A DNA stretch of 55,650 bases from Lachnospiraceae bacterium AM93-12TA (lineage in GTDB: Bacteria > Bacillota > Clostridia > Lachnospirales > Lachnospiraceae): contig JAQERH010000014.1 of assembly GCA_027698105.1 (NCBI GenBank), forward strand, positions 1 to 55,650, written 5' to 3'. Numbering within the stretch: position 1 is the first letter of the stretch; each line of letters opens with the position of its first letter. Shown in pieces: positions 15,818 to 23,793 of the stretch. The translations under genes were made by a program, and so were the position numbers. Under the pieces are notes generated by a model, which worked only from the letters and a program-made list of their open reading frames with translations, was not told the origin of the DNA and did no database searches.

Positions 15818-16726
15818 TTATTCCTTGACTCTGTACGCTTCCTTTACCGTCCTCAAAAACCGCTTGGCAGATTTTGAGAGCTGGTAGTTTTTATTATAGA
15901 CCACATTAATGTCACGGCCGGAGCGCTCGCTGGGAATGGAAAATGTCAAAAGCTTTCCATCCTCCGTCTCCTCCCTGACAGCCAGGTTTGACAAAATGGA
16001 AATTCCAAGTCCCTGCATCACAGATTTCTTGATGGTCTCCTGATTTCCAATACTGGCCAGGATATTCAGGTGGTTCGGAAGAATCCCAAGCTCTGAAAGC
16101 TGACGCTCCGCTTCCTTCCTGGTTCCGGAACCTTCCTCCCTCATCAGCATAGTTTCCCGGCAAATCCAGGAGATATCTCTGGATTCCCTGGCAAGAGTCC
16201 GGTAATGGCCGCTGTTAGGCGTAATAATTACCATTTCATCCCTGTAAAAAGGAATATACTTACAGTGTTTTTTCTCCAGAACCGTTCCTGTAAAGCCAAT
16301 ATCCGCCTTATGTTCCGATATTTGCTCCACTACCTGGGCGCTGTCCATTTCCTGTATGCGAAGCTGTTCTCCCGGATATTTGTCATTGAACTTTGCCAGC
16401 AGCTCCGGCAGAAGATACTGGGCCGGAACGGTAGAGGCTGCAATGACAATACACTGCTTCTCTTCCTCCTTCCGGTGTCCGAATTCTTCTTCGATTTTAT
16501 ACTGTAAATCTGCCATCTGTCTGGCGTAGAGATATAACCGCTGTCCCTCTTCCGTCAGGCAGACCTCCTTGGTATTTCTCACAAACAGCCGGATATCCAG
16601 TTCCTTTTCCAGTGCCAGAATATGGGCGCTGACTGTAGGCTGGGTAAGAAACAAGCGTTTCGCAGCTTTTGAAAAGCTGCCCGACTCCGCTACTTCTACA
16701 AAGGCTTCTAACTGTTTTAAATTCAT
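15818..16726 (-). CDS. LysR family regulator, selenium-associated type
   Basis: A 302-residue LysR-type transcription factor: N-terminal winged helix (FVEVAESGSFSKAAKRLFLT, QPTVSAHILALEKEL, residues 1-60) and a C-terminal effector-binding domain of the CysB/CysL fold (from about residue 90). LysR proteins next to selD in Clostridia are annotated as selenium metabolism-associated regulators, and many CysB-like members sense sulfur metabolites. It is 67 bases downstream of selD with AAAGGA before the start, and is followed by a terminator, so selD and lysR probably form one transcript. It may act on the inverted repeat upstream of selD and on the promoter at 15630-15658; both are inference. Confidence 0.82.
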   Translation of the reverse strand: MNLKQLEAFVEVAESGSFSKAAKRLFLTQPTVSAHILALEKELDIRLFVRNTKEVCLTEEGQRLYLYARQMADLQYKIEEEFGHRKEEEKQCIVIAASTVPAQYLLPELLAKFNDKYPGEQLRIQEMDSAQVVEQISEHKADIGFTGTVLEKKHCKYIPFYRDEMVIITPNSGHYRTLARESRDISWICRETMLMREEGSGTRKEAERQLSELGILPNHLNILASIGNQETIKKSVMQGLGISILSNLAVREETEDGKLLTFSIPSERSGRDINVVYNKNYQLSKSAKRFLRTVKEAYRVKE

Positions 16727-16793
16727 CCGTATGGTATCCTTTCAACTGTCCCCCTGCTGTCCATCCCATAACAATACGGATTTCTTCTATTTA

Positions 16794-17837
16794 TTATTTC
16801 AATAACCGAATCAGCTTATCACTTTTAGGAGCCACACTTCCAATGACAGAGACAGCTGTATCAATGCCGGAAGCTTTCAGTTCTGAAAGAAGTGTGCCTA
16901 AATCTTCCCTGGCCACGCTTAACAGAAGGCCGCCTGATGTCTGTGGATCGTAGAGCAGATCCAGATAGAATTCTTCAATTCCCTGTGCCTCTACTTTTCC
17001 AATGGAATAGCCCCTGTTTTTATAGGTTCCAGCCGGTACAAGTCCCATCTGGGCATACTCAACTGCATCCTGGAAGTAAGCGATATCATTTACTTTTAAT
17101 TCAAATGTAACATCGCTGGCAGAAGCCATCTCCACACAGTGTCCCAGAAGTCCGAAGCCGGTAATGTCCGTACAGGCAGAAATACGGCAGCGATCCGCAG
17201 CTCTCTTTGCCTTCTGGTTCAGAGAAGCCATAACTGTCTGCGCCTCCTGAATTGCAGAAGCAGAAGCCATCTCAGCCTTAATCGCTGTGTTGACAACACC
17301 GCTTCCAATCTGCTTTGTCAGTACCAGTACGTCTCCCGGCTGACAGCCGTAATTCTTAAAAATCTTCTGAGGATGTACAAAACCGGACACACAGAGACCA
17401 TACTTCGGCTCGTCATCCTGGACAGAGTGACCTCCTACCAGAACAGCGCCGGCCTCCTTCACCTTATCGGCTCCGCCAGCCAGGATATCTCCCAGAATTC
17501 CCGGATCCAGACAGTTAGGAAATCCTACAATGTTAAGTGCGACTGCCGGCTCTCCGCCCATGGCCCACACATCGCTCAGCGAGTTGGCCGCTGCAATCTG
17601 CCCGAACATATACGGATCATCCACAATGGGAGTGAAAAAATCCACGGTCTGAATCATGGCAATTTCATCGGTTATCTTATAAATAGCCGCATCGTCGGAT
17701 GTCTCAATTCCAACCAGCAGGTTATCATCATGAAATTTCGGCAGCTTACCCAGAACCTGGGCAAGGGTCTCAGGACCTATTTTAGCCGCTCATCCAGATG
17801 TCTTGCTAAGCGTCGTAAGTCTTACGTTCTGCTTCAT
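16794..17837 (-). CDS. selD: Selenide, water dikinase (SelD), selenocysteine-containing
   Basis: Makes selenophosphate from selenide and ATP, the selenium donor for selenocysteine and selenouridine. The gene is 347 residues with an in-frame TGA at 17790-17792 read as selenocysteine 16: the context is KTSG-U-AAKIGPETLAQVLG, exactly the catalytic Cys/Sec site of the family (usually TSGCAAK or TSGUAAK). The start ATG 17835-17837 has GGAGGGGG upstream. Later motifs include GIETSDDAAIY, TVDFFTPIVDDPY, GGHSVQDDEPKYGL and DPQTSGGLL. A caller treating TGA as stop would begin at 17657 and miss the active site. A 9-bp hairpin follows the TGA at SECIS distance. The organism must therefore encode SelA, SelB and SelC elsewhere. 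Confidence 0.95.
17745..17765 (-). promoter_or_regulatory. SECIS-like hairpin of selD
   Basis: On the coding strand CTTGCCCAG-GTT-CTGGGTAAG forms a nine-pair stem (one G-T) with the apex about 32 bases after the UGA. Bacterial SECIS elements lie inside the coding region with an apical loop containing G roughly 16-37 bases after UGA, and opening the top pair gives a GGTTC loop similar to the E. coli type. Binding by SelB is inferred. Confidence 0.7.
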
Positions 17838-17886
17838 AGACAATCCCCCTCCTTTGTATTTGTACCTAAAAATAATCAACATGAAA

Positions 17887-17916
17887 ATAGAATACGAACT
17901 TCTATCCGTATTCTAT
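17887..17916. promoter_or_regulatory. Perfect inverted repeat upstream of selD
   Basis: ATAGAATACG (17887-17896) and CGTATTCTAT (17907-17916) are perfect complements separated by 10 bases, centred about 65 bases before the selD start. It has the form of a dimeric-regulator operator, or of an RNA hairpin in the leader. No good -35/-10 pair could be fixed around it. Confidence 0.5.
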
Positions 17917-17990
17917 CATTAATTTTCTAAAAATGAAACCCCTCCGATTTTGAAACAGAGAGAATTCCTGTTAAAAATTTCTTTACCATA

Positions 17991-18027
17991 AAAAAATCGA
18001 GAGAAAGCTTAAACATTCCCTCGATTT
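17991..18027 (-). terminator. Terminator after rpmF
   Basis: AAATCGAG (17994-18001) and CTCGATTT (18020-18027) pair; on the minus strand the stem runs into seven T residues. It ends the pta-ackA-DUF177-rpmF run, 15 bases after the rpmF stop. Confidence 0.8.
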
Positions 18028-18042
18028 CATCTGCATTTTTAA

Positions 18043-18225
18043 TTAGTCCTCAACCTTGATGATCTCTTTCTTGTTGTAAGAACCGCAAGCCTTGCAAACT
18101 CTATGAGGCATCATTAAAGCGCCGCACTTGCTGCACTTTACTAAGTTTGGAGCACTCATCTTCCAGTTAGCTCTACGGCTGTCTCTTCTTGCTTTGGAAG
18201 ATTTATTCTTTGGACAGATAGACAT
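18043..18225 (-). CDS. rpmF: 50S ribosomal protein L32
   Basis: A 60-residue protein of the large ribosomal subunit. The start MSICPKNKSSKARRDSRRAN and a zinc-ribbon with CSKCG and CKACG are diagnostic of the zinc-binding form of L32. It follows the DUF177 gene by two bases, the standard arrangement in bacteria, and is closed by a terminator. Confidence 0.96.
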   Translation of the reverse strand: MSICPKNKSSKARRDSRRANWKMSAPNLVKCSKCGALMMPHRVCKACGSYNKKEIIKVED

Positions 18226-18227
18226 GG

Positions 18228-18755
18228 TTACACCTCCTTAAATTGTTTGTAGATATCCTGGATAACTGCCATCCGTGGATCAAGCGACGTTCTGTCGCAG
18301 GTACAAGTCCCATAATTGAGATTCGTTCCACATCTATTGCAAATCCCCTTACAATCTTCTCTGCAAAGGACTTTCATAGGCAAACCAATCAGAATTTCAT
18401 TTAATGCCAACTGGTCTACATCCAGATTATAACCGCTTAAATAAGGTTGTTCATCCAAATCTTCTGCCTGCCCGGCCTCTGGTTTATCCGTCTCCAGCTC
18501 CCTGTCAAGCGTGAGCTCACAGACATAGGCTACCGGTTCCAGACATCTGGAGCATGGAATCTCGACAGTCACCTGTGTGCTGCCCTCCAGGAAATACTTC
18601 CCTTCTCCTGTGTTCGTCACTGCCAGCTGAAAGGGCTCTGCAGACACAACTCTGTAGCTTTCTCCCCCCATGCTGACCTCCGTCAGTCCGATTTCTGCGT
18701 CATAAACCTTTTTCTTGCCTTCGCAGGTAAAAAGTTCAGATAAATTAATCAGCAT
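18228..18755 (-). CDS. DUF177 (YceD-like) protein
   Basis: A 175-residue YceD/DUF177 protein, a family almost always encoded just before rpmF and thought to help 23S rRNA or ribosome maturation. A cysteine pair in CSRCLEPV (about residue 98) and the C-terminal cluster CREDCKGICNRCG with a later CTC could bind zinc. AGGAG precedes the ATG and a consensus promoter lies 27 bases further up. Confidence 0.85.
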   Translation of the reverse strand: MLINLSELFTCEGKKKVYDAEIGLTEVSMGGESYRVVSAEPFQLAVTNTGEGKYFLEGSTQVTVEIPCSRCLEPVAYVCELTLDRELETDKPEAGQAEDLDEQPYLSGYNLDVDQLALNEILIGLPMKVLCREDCKGICNRCGTNLNYGTCTCDRTSLDPRMAVIQDIYKQFKEV

Positions 18756-18781
18756 ATTAATCTCCTAATACGCACTATGCT

Positions 18782-18810
18782 ATTATACATAGGCACCCGT
18801 TGTTTGTCAA
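18782..18810 (-). promoter_or_regulatory. Promoter of DUF177-rpmF
   Basis: On the minus strand TTGACA (18805-18810), 17-base spacer and TATAAT (18782-18787): both boxes perfect. It lies just after the ackA stop. Confidence 0.85.
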
Positions 18811-18842
18811 TGGTTAATTTGCAGATTATCTTACTGAACAGA

Positions 18843-20033
18843 TTATTTTACTAAAGCCAGTGTCTCTCTTGCAATAGCCAGCTCCTCGTTTGTCGGAACA
18901 ACTAAAAGTTTAACCTTGGACTCTGGTGTAGAGATGATTCTCTCCTCGCCTCTGCACTTGTTTAACTCCTCGTCAATCTGTGCGCCTAAGTAAGTGAGGT
19001 TTTTGCACACTTTGCTTCTGCAGCTGATATCATTCTCACCAATACCTGCTGTAAATACGATTGCATCAACGCCGTTCATAGCTGCTGCATAAGCTCCGAT
19101 ATACTTAACAACTCTGTAAGCGAAGATATCAAGAGCTGCCTGAGCCTTTTCGTCACCCTTGGATGCTGCATCCTCCAGATCACGTCCATCGCTGGATACG
19201 CAGGAAATTCCTAACAGACCAGACTTCTTGTTCAGAATGTTCATCATCTCATCCAGTGTCTTGCCCTCTTTCTTGGCAACAAACTCGATGATAGCCGGAT
19301 CGATGTCTCCGGAACGTGTTCCCATTACAAGTCCCTCAAGAGGAGTAAGACCCATGCTGGTGTCAACGGACTTTCCGTTCATAACAGCAGAAAGGCTTGC
19401 GCCGTTTCCTAAGTGGCATACGATAATCTTGCAGTCCTCATATGGCTTTCCGATAATCTCAGCTGTTCTCTTGGAAACGAAGCTGTGGCTTGTTCCGTGG
19501 AATCCGTATCTTCTTACCTTATAGTTCTCATAGTACTCGTATGGAAGACCGTACAGGTATGCTGTCTTTGGCATAGTCTGGTGGAATGCTGTATCAAATA
19601 CTGCTACCATCGGCACGTTCGGCATAAGCTCCTGGCATGCGCGCACACCGATCAGGTTAGCCGGATTGTGAAGAGGAGCCAGATCGCTGCACTCTTCAAT
19701 CGCCTGAATTGTCTCTGCTGTTAAAACAGTAGATGCTGTAAACTTCTCGCCGCCATGTACGATGCGGTGTCCTACGGCTCCAACCTCATCTAAGCTCTTG
19801 ATTACGCCGGTCTTCTCGTTTGTCAGAGCCTCAATTACAAACTTGATTGCCTCTGTATGAGTCGGCATAGCCTTCTCGCTCTTCTCCTTCTCGCCGCCAG
19901 CTGGCTGGTATGTGAGCATTCCATCGATTCCGATTCTCTCGCAAAGTCCTTTTGCAAGCACGTCCTCTGTCTCAGAATTAATCAGCTGATACTTTAAAGA
20001 GGAGCTTCCACAGTTAATAACTAAAATATTCAT
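18843..20033 (-). CDS. ackA: Acetate kinase
   Basis: Transfers phosphate between acetyl phosphate and ADP, yielding acetate and ATP in fermentation. The 396-residue product has the family start NILVINCGSSSLKYQL and the motifs GHRIVHGGE, VFDTAFHQTMP (catalytic region), HLGNGASL and FTAGIGEND, in the expected order and at full length. The start at 20033 is chosen over 20060 because the family begins at MNILVIN; the ribosome site AAGGG is modest. It is 40 bases downstream of pta. Confidence 0.96.
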   Translation of the reverse strand: MNILVINCGSSSLKYQLINSETEDVLAKGLCERIGIDGMLTYQPAGGEKEKSEKAMPTHTEAIKFVIEALTNEKTGVIKSLDEVGAVGHRIVHGGEKFTASTVLTAETIQAIEECSDLAPLHNPANLIGVRACQELMPNVPMVAVFDTAFHQTMPKTAYLYGLPYEYYENYKVRRYGFHGTSHSFVSKRTAEIIGKPYEDCKIIVCHLGNGASLSAVMNGKSVDTSMGLTPLEGLVMGTRSGDIDPAIIEFVAKKEGKTLDEMMNILNKKSGLLGISCVSSDGRDLEDAASKGDEKAQAALDIFAYRVVKYIGAYAAAMNGVDAIVFTAGIGENDISCRSKVCKNLTYLGAQIDEELNKCRGEERIISTPESKVKLLVVPTNEELAIARETLALVK

Positions 20034-20073
20034 GTCTTTTAACCCTTTCCTTATATACATTGTTTTTTATTTT

Positions 20074-21075
20074 TTATACCATCTGAGCCTGTACAGCTGT
20101 CAGGGCAACTACACCTACGATATCCTCGGCGGAACAGCCTCGTGATAAGTCATTGACCGGTCTGGAAATACCCTGAAGCATCGGGCCGTAAGCTTCTGCC
20201 TTAGCCAGTCTCTGAACCAGCTTGTAGCCGATGTTTCCACAGTCCAGATTCGGAAAAATCAGAACATTTGCATGGCCTGCAACCGGGCTTCCCTTTGCCT
20301 TGGACTTAGCTACCTCAGGAACAAGAGCTGCATCTAACTGGAGCTCTCCATCCAGATCCAGCTGAGGATACTTCTCGTGAGCGATCTCAACTGCCTTTGT
20401 AACCTTGTCAACCAGCGCATGCTTTGCACTTCCCTTTGTAGAGTGGGACAGCATAGCGATAATCGGCTTCTCTCCTACCAGAGCGCGGAAGCTCTTAGCG
20501 CTGGAATCAGCAATGGCAGCTAACTCCTCAGAGTTCGGATCCTGGTTCAGACCACAGTCTGCAAATAAGAAAGTTCCATTGGAACCGTAATCACAGTTCG
20601 GAACATCCATAATGAAGAAGCCGGAAACAAGCTCTGTTCCAGGAGCTGTTTTTAAGATCTGAAGGGCTGGTCTTAATGTATCTGCAGTTGCGTGGCACGC
20701 TCCTGCAACGAGACCGTCTGCATCCTTTTCTTTTACCATCATAACGCCGTATGTGATATAGTCAGTCTTTAAAATCTCCTCAGCCTTCTCTTTCGTCATG
20801 CCTTTATGTTTTCTCAGCTCGAAAAGAGTCTCTGCATAGTGGTCAAACTTCGGATCTGTATCTGGATCAACTACCTTTAATCCTGTTAAATCAACTTCCA
20901 GCCAGCCGGCACCATCCATGATCTTCTCTTCCTTACCTACCATGATCAGATCAGCTGTACCCTCCTGCAGGATCTGAGCAGCTGCAATCAGTGTTCTTTT
21001 ATCTTTACTTTCAGGTAAAACGATTGTCTGCTTGTCCTGTTTTGCCTTTGCTTTCATTAAGTCAATAAATGCCAT
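20074..21075 (-). CDS. pta: Phosphate acetyltransferase
   Basis: Converts acetyl-CoA and phosphate to acetyl phosphate. The 333-residue short-form enzyme shows TIVLPESKDKRTL, GLVAGACHATADTLRPALQI, NGTFLFADCGLNQDPN and LIFPNLDCGNIGYKL, typical of the family. The start at 21075 (MAFIDLMK) follows GAAAGGGG; a longer frame to 21147 would include the promoter. It forms the acetate operon with ackA. Confidence 0.95.
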   Translation of the reverse strand: MAFIDLMKAKAKQDKQTIVLPESKDKRTLIAAAQILQEGTADLIMVGKEEKIMDGAGWLEVDLTGLKVVDPDTDPKFDHYAETLFELRKHKGMTKEKAEEILKTDYITYGVMMVKEKDADGLVAGACHATADTLRPALQILKTAPGTELVSGFFIMDVPNCDYGSNGTFLFADCGLNQDPNSEELAAIADSSAKSFRALVGEKPIIAMLSHSTKGSAKHALVDKVTKAVEIAHEKYPQLDLDGELQLDAALVPEVAKSKAKGSPVAGHANVLIFPNLDCGNIGYKLVQRLAKAEAYGPMLQGISRPVNDLSRGCSAEDIVGVVALTAVQAQMV

Positions 21076-21118
21076 GGTTAAAAAACCCCTTTCATAGAGA
21101 TAAATGATTTCTGCTAAC

Positions 21119-21147
21119 ATTATATACCACCTGTTTATTGTATACAA
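21119..21147 (-). promoter_or_regulatory. Promoter of pta-ackA
   Basis: On the minus strand TTGTAT (21142-21147), 17-base spacer, TATAAT (21119-21124), 44 bases before the pta start. Confidence 0.7.
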
Positions 21148-21206
21148 GAGATAATTGTCGATTTTTTATTAAATATTTTTTTAACAGGCTTGTCCGTTTT
21201 TTAACC

Positions 21207-21235
21207 TTGCGCTTTTCTTTCCTTCTATATATAAT
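21207..21235 (+). promoter_or_regulatory. Promoter of tmcAL
   Basis: TTGCGC (21207-21212), 17-base spacer, TATAAT (21230-21235), 75 bases before the tmcAL start; it diverges from the pta promoter. Confidence 0.55.
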
Positions 21236-21309
21236 GATGACAGCTTAGCTGATTTTGCTTCACATACAGTTATAAGATTAAAATCTATCCGGGAAAGGCA
21301 GTAAAAAAC

Positions 21310-22545
21310 ATGCGCGTAACAGGACTGATCACAGAATATAATCCATTCCACAACGGCCATCTGTTTCATTTAAAAAGAGCAAAAGAAATCACTGGAGCCG
21401 ACTACACGGCGGTGGTAATGAGCGGAAGCTTTGTCCAGCGGGGAGCTCCCGCTGTTTTTGACAAATACAGCCGTGCGAGGGCTGCTCTTGTCAGCGGAGC
21501 TGATGTTGTATTTGAAATGCCGGCCCCCTTCTCCACTGCCTCAGCCAGAGAATTTGCCTCCTACGCAGTTGCCCTCTTTACTGCGCTCGGAGCAGTAGAC
21601 TCTATCTGTTTTGGCAGTGAATGCGGAGAGATCGAACCGATCCAGCGCACTGCCCGCCTGCTGAATCAGGAATCCAACGAATTTAAAAAACGGCTGCAGG
21701 ATTTCCTAAAGGCAGGAAAGACCTTTCCAGAGGCCAGAAGCGCCGCTCTCGCCGAGAAAGAACACGATGCGGCTGAGCTGCTCTCCTCCCCCAACAATAT
21801 TTTAGGAGTGGAATATTGCCAGGCTGTTCTGCGCCAGCACAGTCCTCTCTCCTGTTTTACCATAAAAAGAGAAGGCAGCGGATACCACGATCCTTCACTG
21901 GAAGGCGCTCTTGGATCTGCTCTGGCTGTCCGCAGGGCACTCCAGAGCGGATTTGAGGTACAGCATCTTCATTCCCTGCTCCCGGAACCGTCTTTTGCCT
22001 CTGTCTGCCAGGATATCCCCATCTTTTCAGAAGATTTTTCCGGGCTCTTAAATTACCGGCTTCTGACAGAACCTCATCCAGAACGCTATGCAGAAATACG
22101 GCCGGAGCTGGCAGCCAGAATCAAAAAACTGTCCCCTGGCTATGCCTCCTTTGATGAGCGGATCCAGGAGCTGAAAAGCCGACAGTTCACCTACACAAGT
22201 GTCAGCCGCGGTCTGATCCACCTGATCCTGGGAATTGAGCAAAGGCACATGGACAGCTTTAAGGAAGCCGGCTTCGCCCCCTACGCCAGAATTCTGGGAT
22301 TTCGAAAAACCGCCGCTCCTCTTCTGCGCCAGTTTAAAGAACATTCTTCCATTCCAGTCATCACAAAGCTGGCAGGAGCAGAAAAAAAACTGGATCCCCC
22401 AGGCGCTGCTATGCTGGCCTGTGAAATCCAGTCTTCCCATCTCTATCAGATGGTGCGATGTGAAAAAGCTGCTGCCGGATCGTTTCCAGGCAGATCCGCT
22501 GTATTTCAAAACGAATATACCCAGCCTGTTTTAATCCTTGACTAG
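21310..22545 (+). CDS. tmcAL: tRNA(Met) cytidine acetate ligase
   Basis: Forms N4-acetylcytidine at the wobble base of elongator tRNA-Met using acetate and ATP. The 411-residue product shows the nucleotidyltransferase signature TEYNPFHNGHLFHL (HxGH type, residues 8-21) and VVMSGSFVQRGAPAVFDKY, characteristic of the YlbM/TmcAL family. It diverges from pta-ackA, whose product acetate is its substrate, and its 3' end overlaps the convergent methyltransferase gene by four bases. The ribosome site is weak (AAAGG). Confidence 0.9.
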   Translation: MRVTGLITEYNPFHNGHLFHLKRAKEITGADYTAVVMSGSFVQRGAPAVFDKYSRARAALVSGADVVFEMPAPFSTASAREFASYAVALFTALGAVDSICFGSECGEIEPIQRTARLLNQESNEFKKRLQDFLKAGKTFPEARSAALAEKEHDAAELLSSPNNILGVEYCQAVLRQHSPLSCFTIKREGSGYHDPSLEGALGSALAVRRALQSGFEVQHLHSLLPEPSFASVCQDIPIFSEDFSGLLNYRLLTEPHPERYAEIRPELAARIKKLSPGYASFDERIQELKSRQFTYTSVSRGLIHLILGIEQRHMDSFKEAGFAPYARILGFRKTAAPLLRQFKEHSSIPVITKLAGAEKKLDPPGAAMLACEIQSSHLYQMVRCEKAAAGSFPGRSAVFQNEYTQPVLILD

Positions 22546-23777
22546 AGACTTTTCTGTTCTTTCAAAAGCTTTAACAGCGTGGGCTCTGCGTGAAGCTCTT
22601 TTATCAGCTCCGAAAGCCCCTGCTGCTTCTGAGGTTTTCCCTGGCGTACTGCCCGGATCATGATGTTTTTCGGCGTATGCTCCATATCAATAAATTCCAG
22701 AATCTGAGTCCTGTAGCCGGCCTCCTCCAGAAGGCCGGCCCGGATGGAATCTGTCAAAAGAGCAGATATCCTCTCCTTAATCAGGCCGTATTTAAGAGCT
22801 GGAGCCAGCAGACTGCTTTCTATCTGTCCGTTCAGCTCATGCTGACAGCAGGGAACAGACAGAATCACTCTGGCTCCCCAGCGGACTGCCTTGGCTAAAG
22901 CGTAGTCTGTGGCTGTATCGCAGGCGTGGAGAGTTACCACCATATCCACCTGATCCATTTCCTCATAATCTGCAATATCTCCATGGAGGAAAGTCAGATT
23001 CTCAAATCCGAACTTTTCTGCCAGCCTGTTGCAGAGGGCAATCACATCCTTTTTCAGATCCAGACCTACAATCCGGATCGGATATCCCTTTACTTCTTTT
23101 AAGTAGTAATACATGGCAAAGGTCAGATAGGATTTTCCGCATCCGAAATCTATGATTTTTGTCTCTCTGGAGCGGTCCAGCCTGGGCAGAATATCCTCTA
23201 CAAATTCCAGAAACCTGTTAATCTGGCGAAATTTATCATACTTCGCCTTTACCACCGCTCCGTCCTTTGTCATGACACCCAGATCTGCCAGAAATGGAAC
23301 CGGTGTGCCCTCCGGCAGCACATATTTTTTTGCCCTGTTATGGCAGCTCAGCCTGGCCAGATCCTCCTGGCTCATATCAATCGCCTTTTTTCTGCCTGTC
23401 TGGCTTTTTTCTGCAGATATTTGCTTGTCTGATGCCAGGCCGGCTGCTTTTTTCTTCATCTTTACTGTCATCGTTCCCTTTTTCCCCACAAGAATGTTCC
23501 CGCTGCCCAGCAGAGACTGAACCTCTCCATTCCGGTAGAGGACAGAAAGCTGCGCCTTCAGATAGGAAGCTGCCTCGTCAGCTCCCATATTCTTGTGAAA
23601 AGCCTGTTTTTCTGTAAATTCCTCTGCCTGGAATTTCAGTTCTCCCTGGAGAATCAGGGGCCTGAGAATCAGCTTGATATAACCATCCCGGTTTCTGGGA
23701 TTGCTTAAAATAATCCGCTCCAGCTTCTCATTGAGAAAAAAGGCAAGAGCCTCGTCCAGCTTGTTTCCCTGTTCCAT
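22542..23777 (-). CDS. SAM-dependent methyltransferase
   Basis: A 411-residue protein with a class I methyltransferase domain in the middle (residues ~185-350): motif I DFGCGKSYLTFAMYYYLK, GLDLKKDVIALCN, HGDIADYEEMD and VTLHACDTATDYAL. The N-terminal ~150 residues are an extra domain of unknown role and the C terminus has SVPCCQHELN. The family is widespread in Clostridia; substrate is unknown, with RNA or protein both possible. It is the last gene after the DUF711 gene. Confidence 0.8.
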   Translation of the reverse strand: MEQGNKLDEALAFFLNEKLERIILSNPRNRDGYIKLILRPLILQGELKFQAEEFTEKQAFHKNMGADEAASYLKAQLSVLYRNGEVQSLLGSGNILVGKKGTMTVKMKKKAAGLASDKQISAEKSQTGRKKAIDMSQEDLARLSCHNRAKKYVLPEGTPVPFLADLGVMTKDGAVVKAKYDKFRQINRFLEFVEDILPRLDRSRETKIIDFGCGKSYLTFAMYYYLKEVKGYPIRIVGLDLKKDVIALCNRLAEKFGFENLTFLHGDIADYEEMDQVDMVVTLHACDTATDYALAKAVRWGARVILSVPCCQHELNGQIESSLLAPALKYGLIKERISALLTDSIRAGLLEEAGYRTQILEFIDMEHTPKNIMIRAVRQGKPQKQQGLSELIKELHAEPTLLKLLKEQKSL

Positions 23778-23793
23778 CTTATCTCACCCTTCG

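Noticed and set aside
16794..17657. Short SelD frame starting at 17657
   Set aside because: It omits the catalytic site; the frame continues upstream through a TGA placed exactly at the Cys/Sec position to an ATG with a strong ribosome site at 17837.
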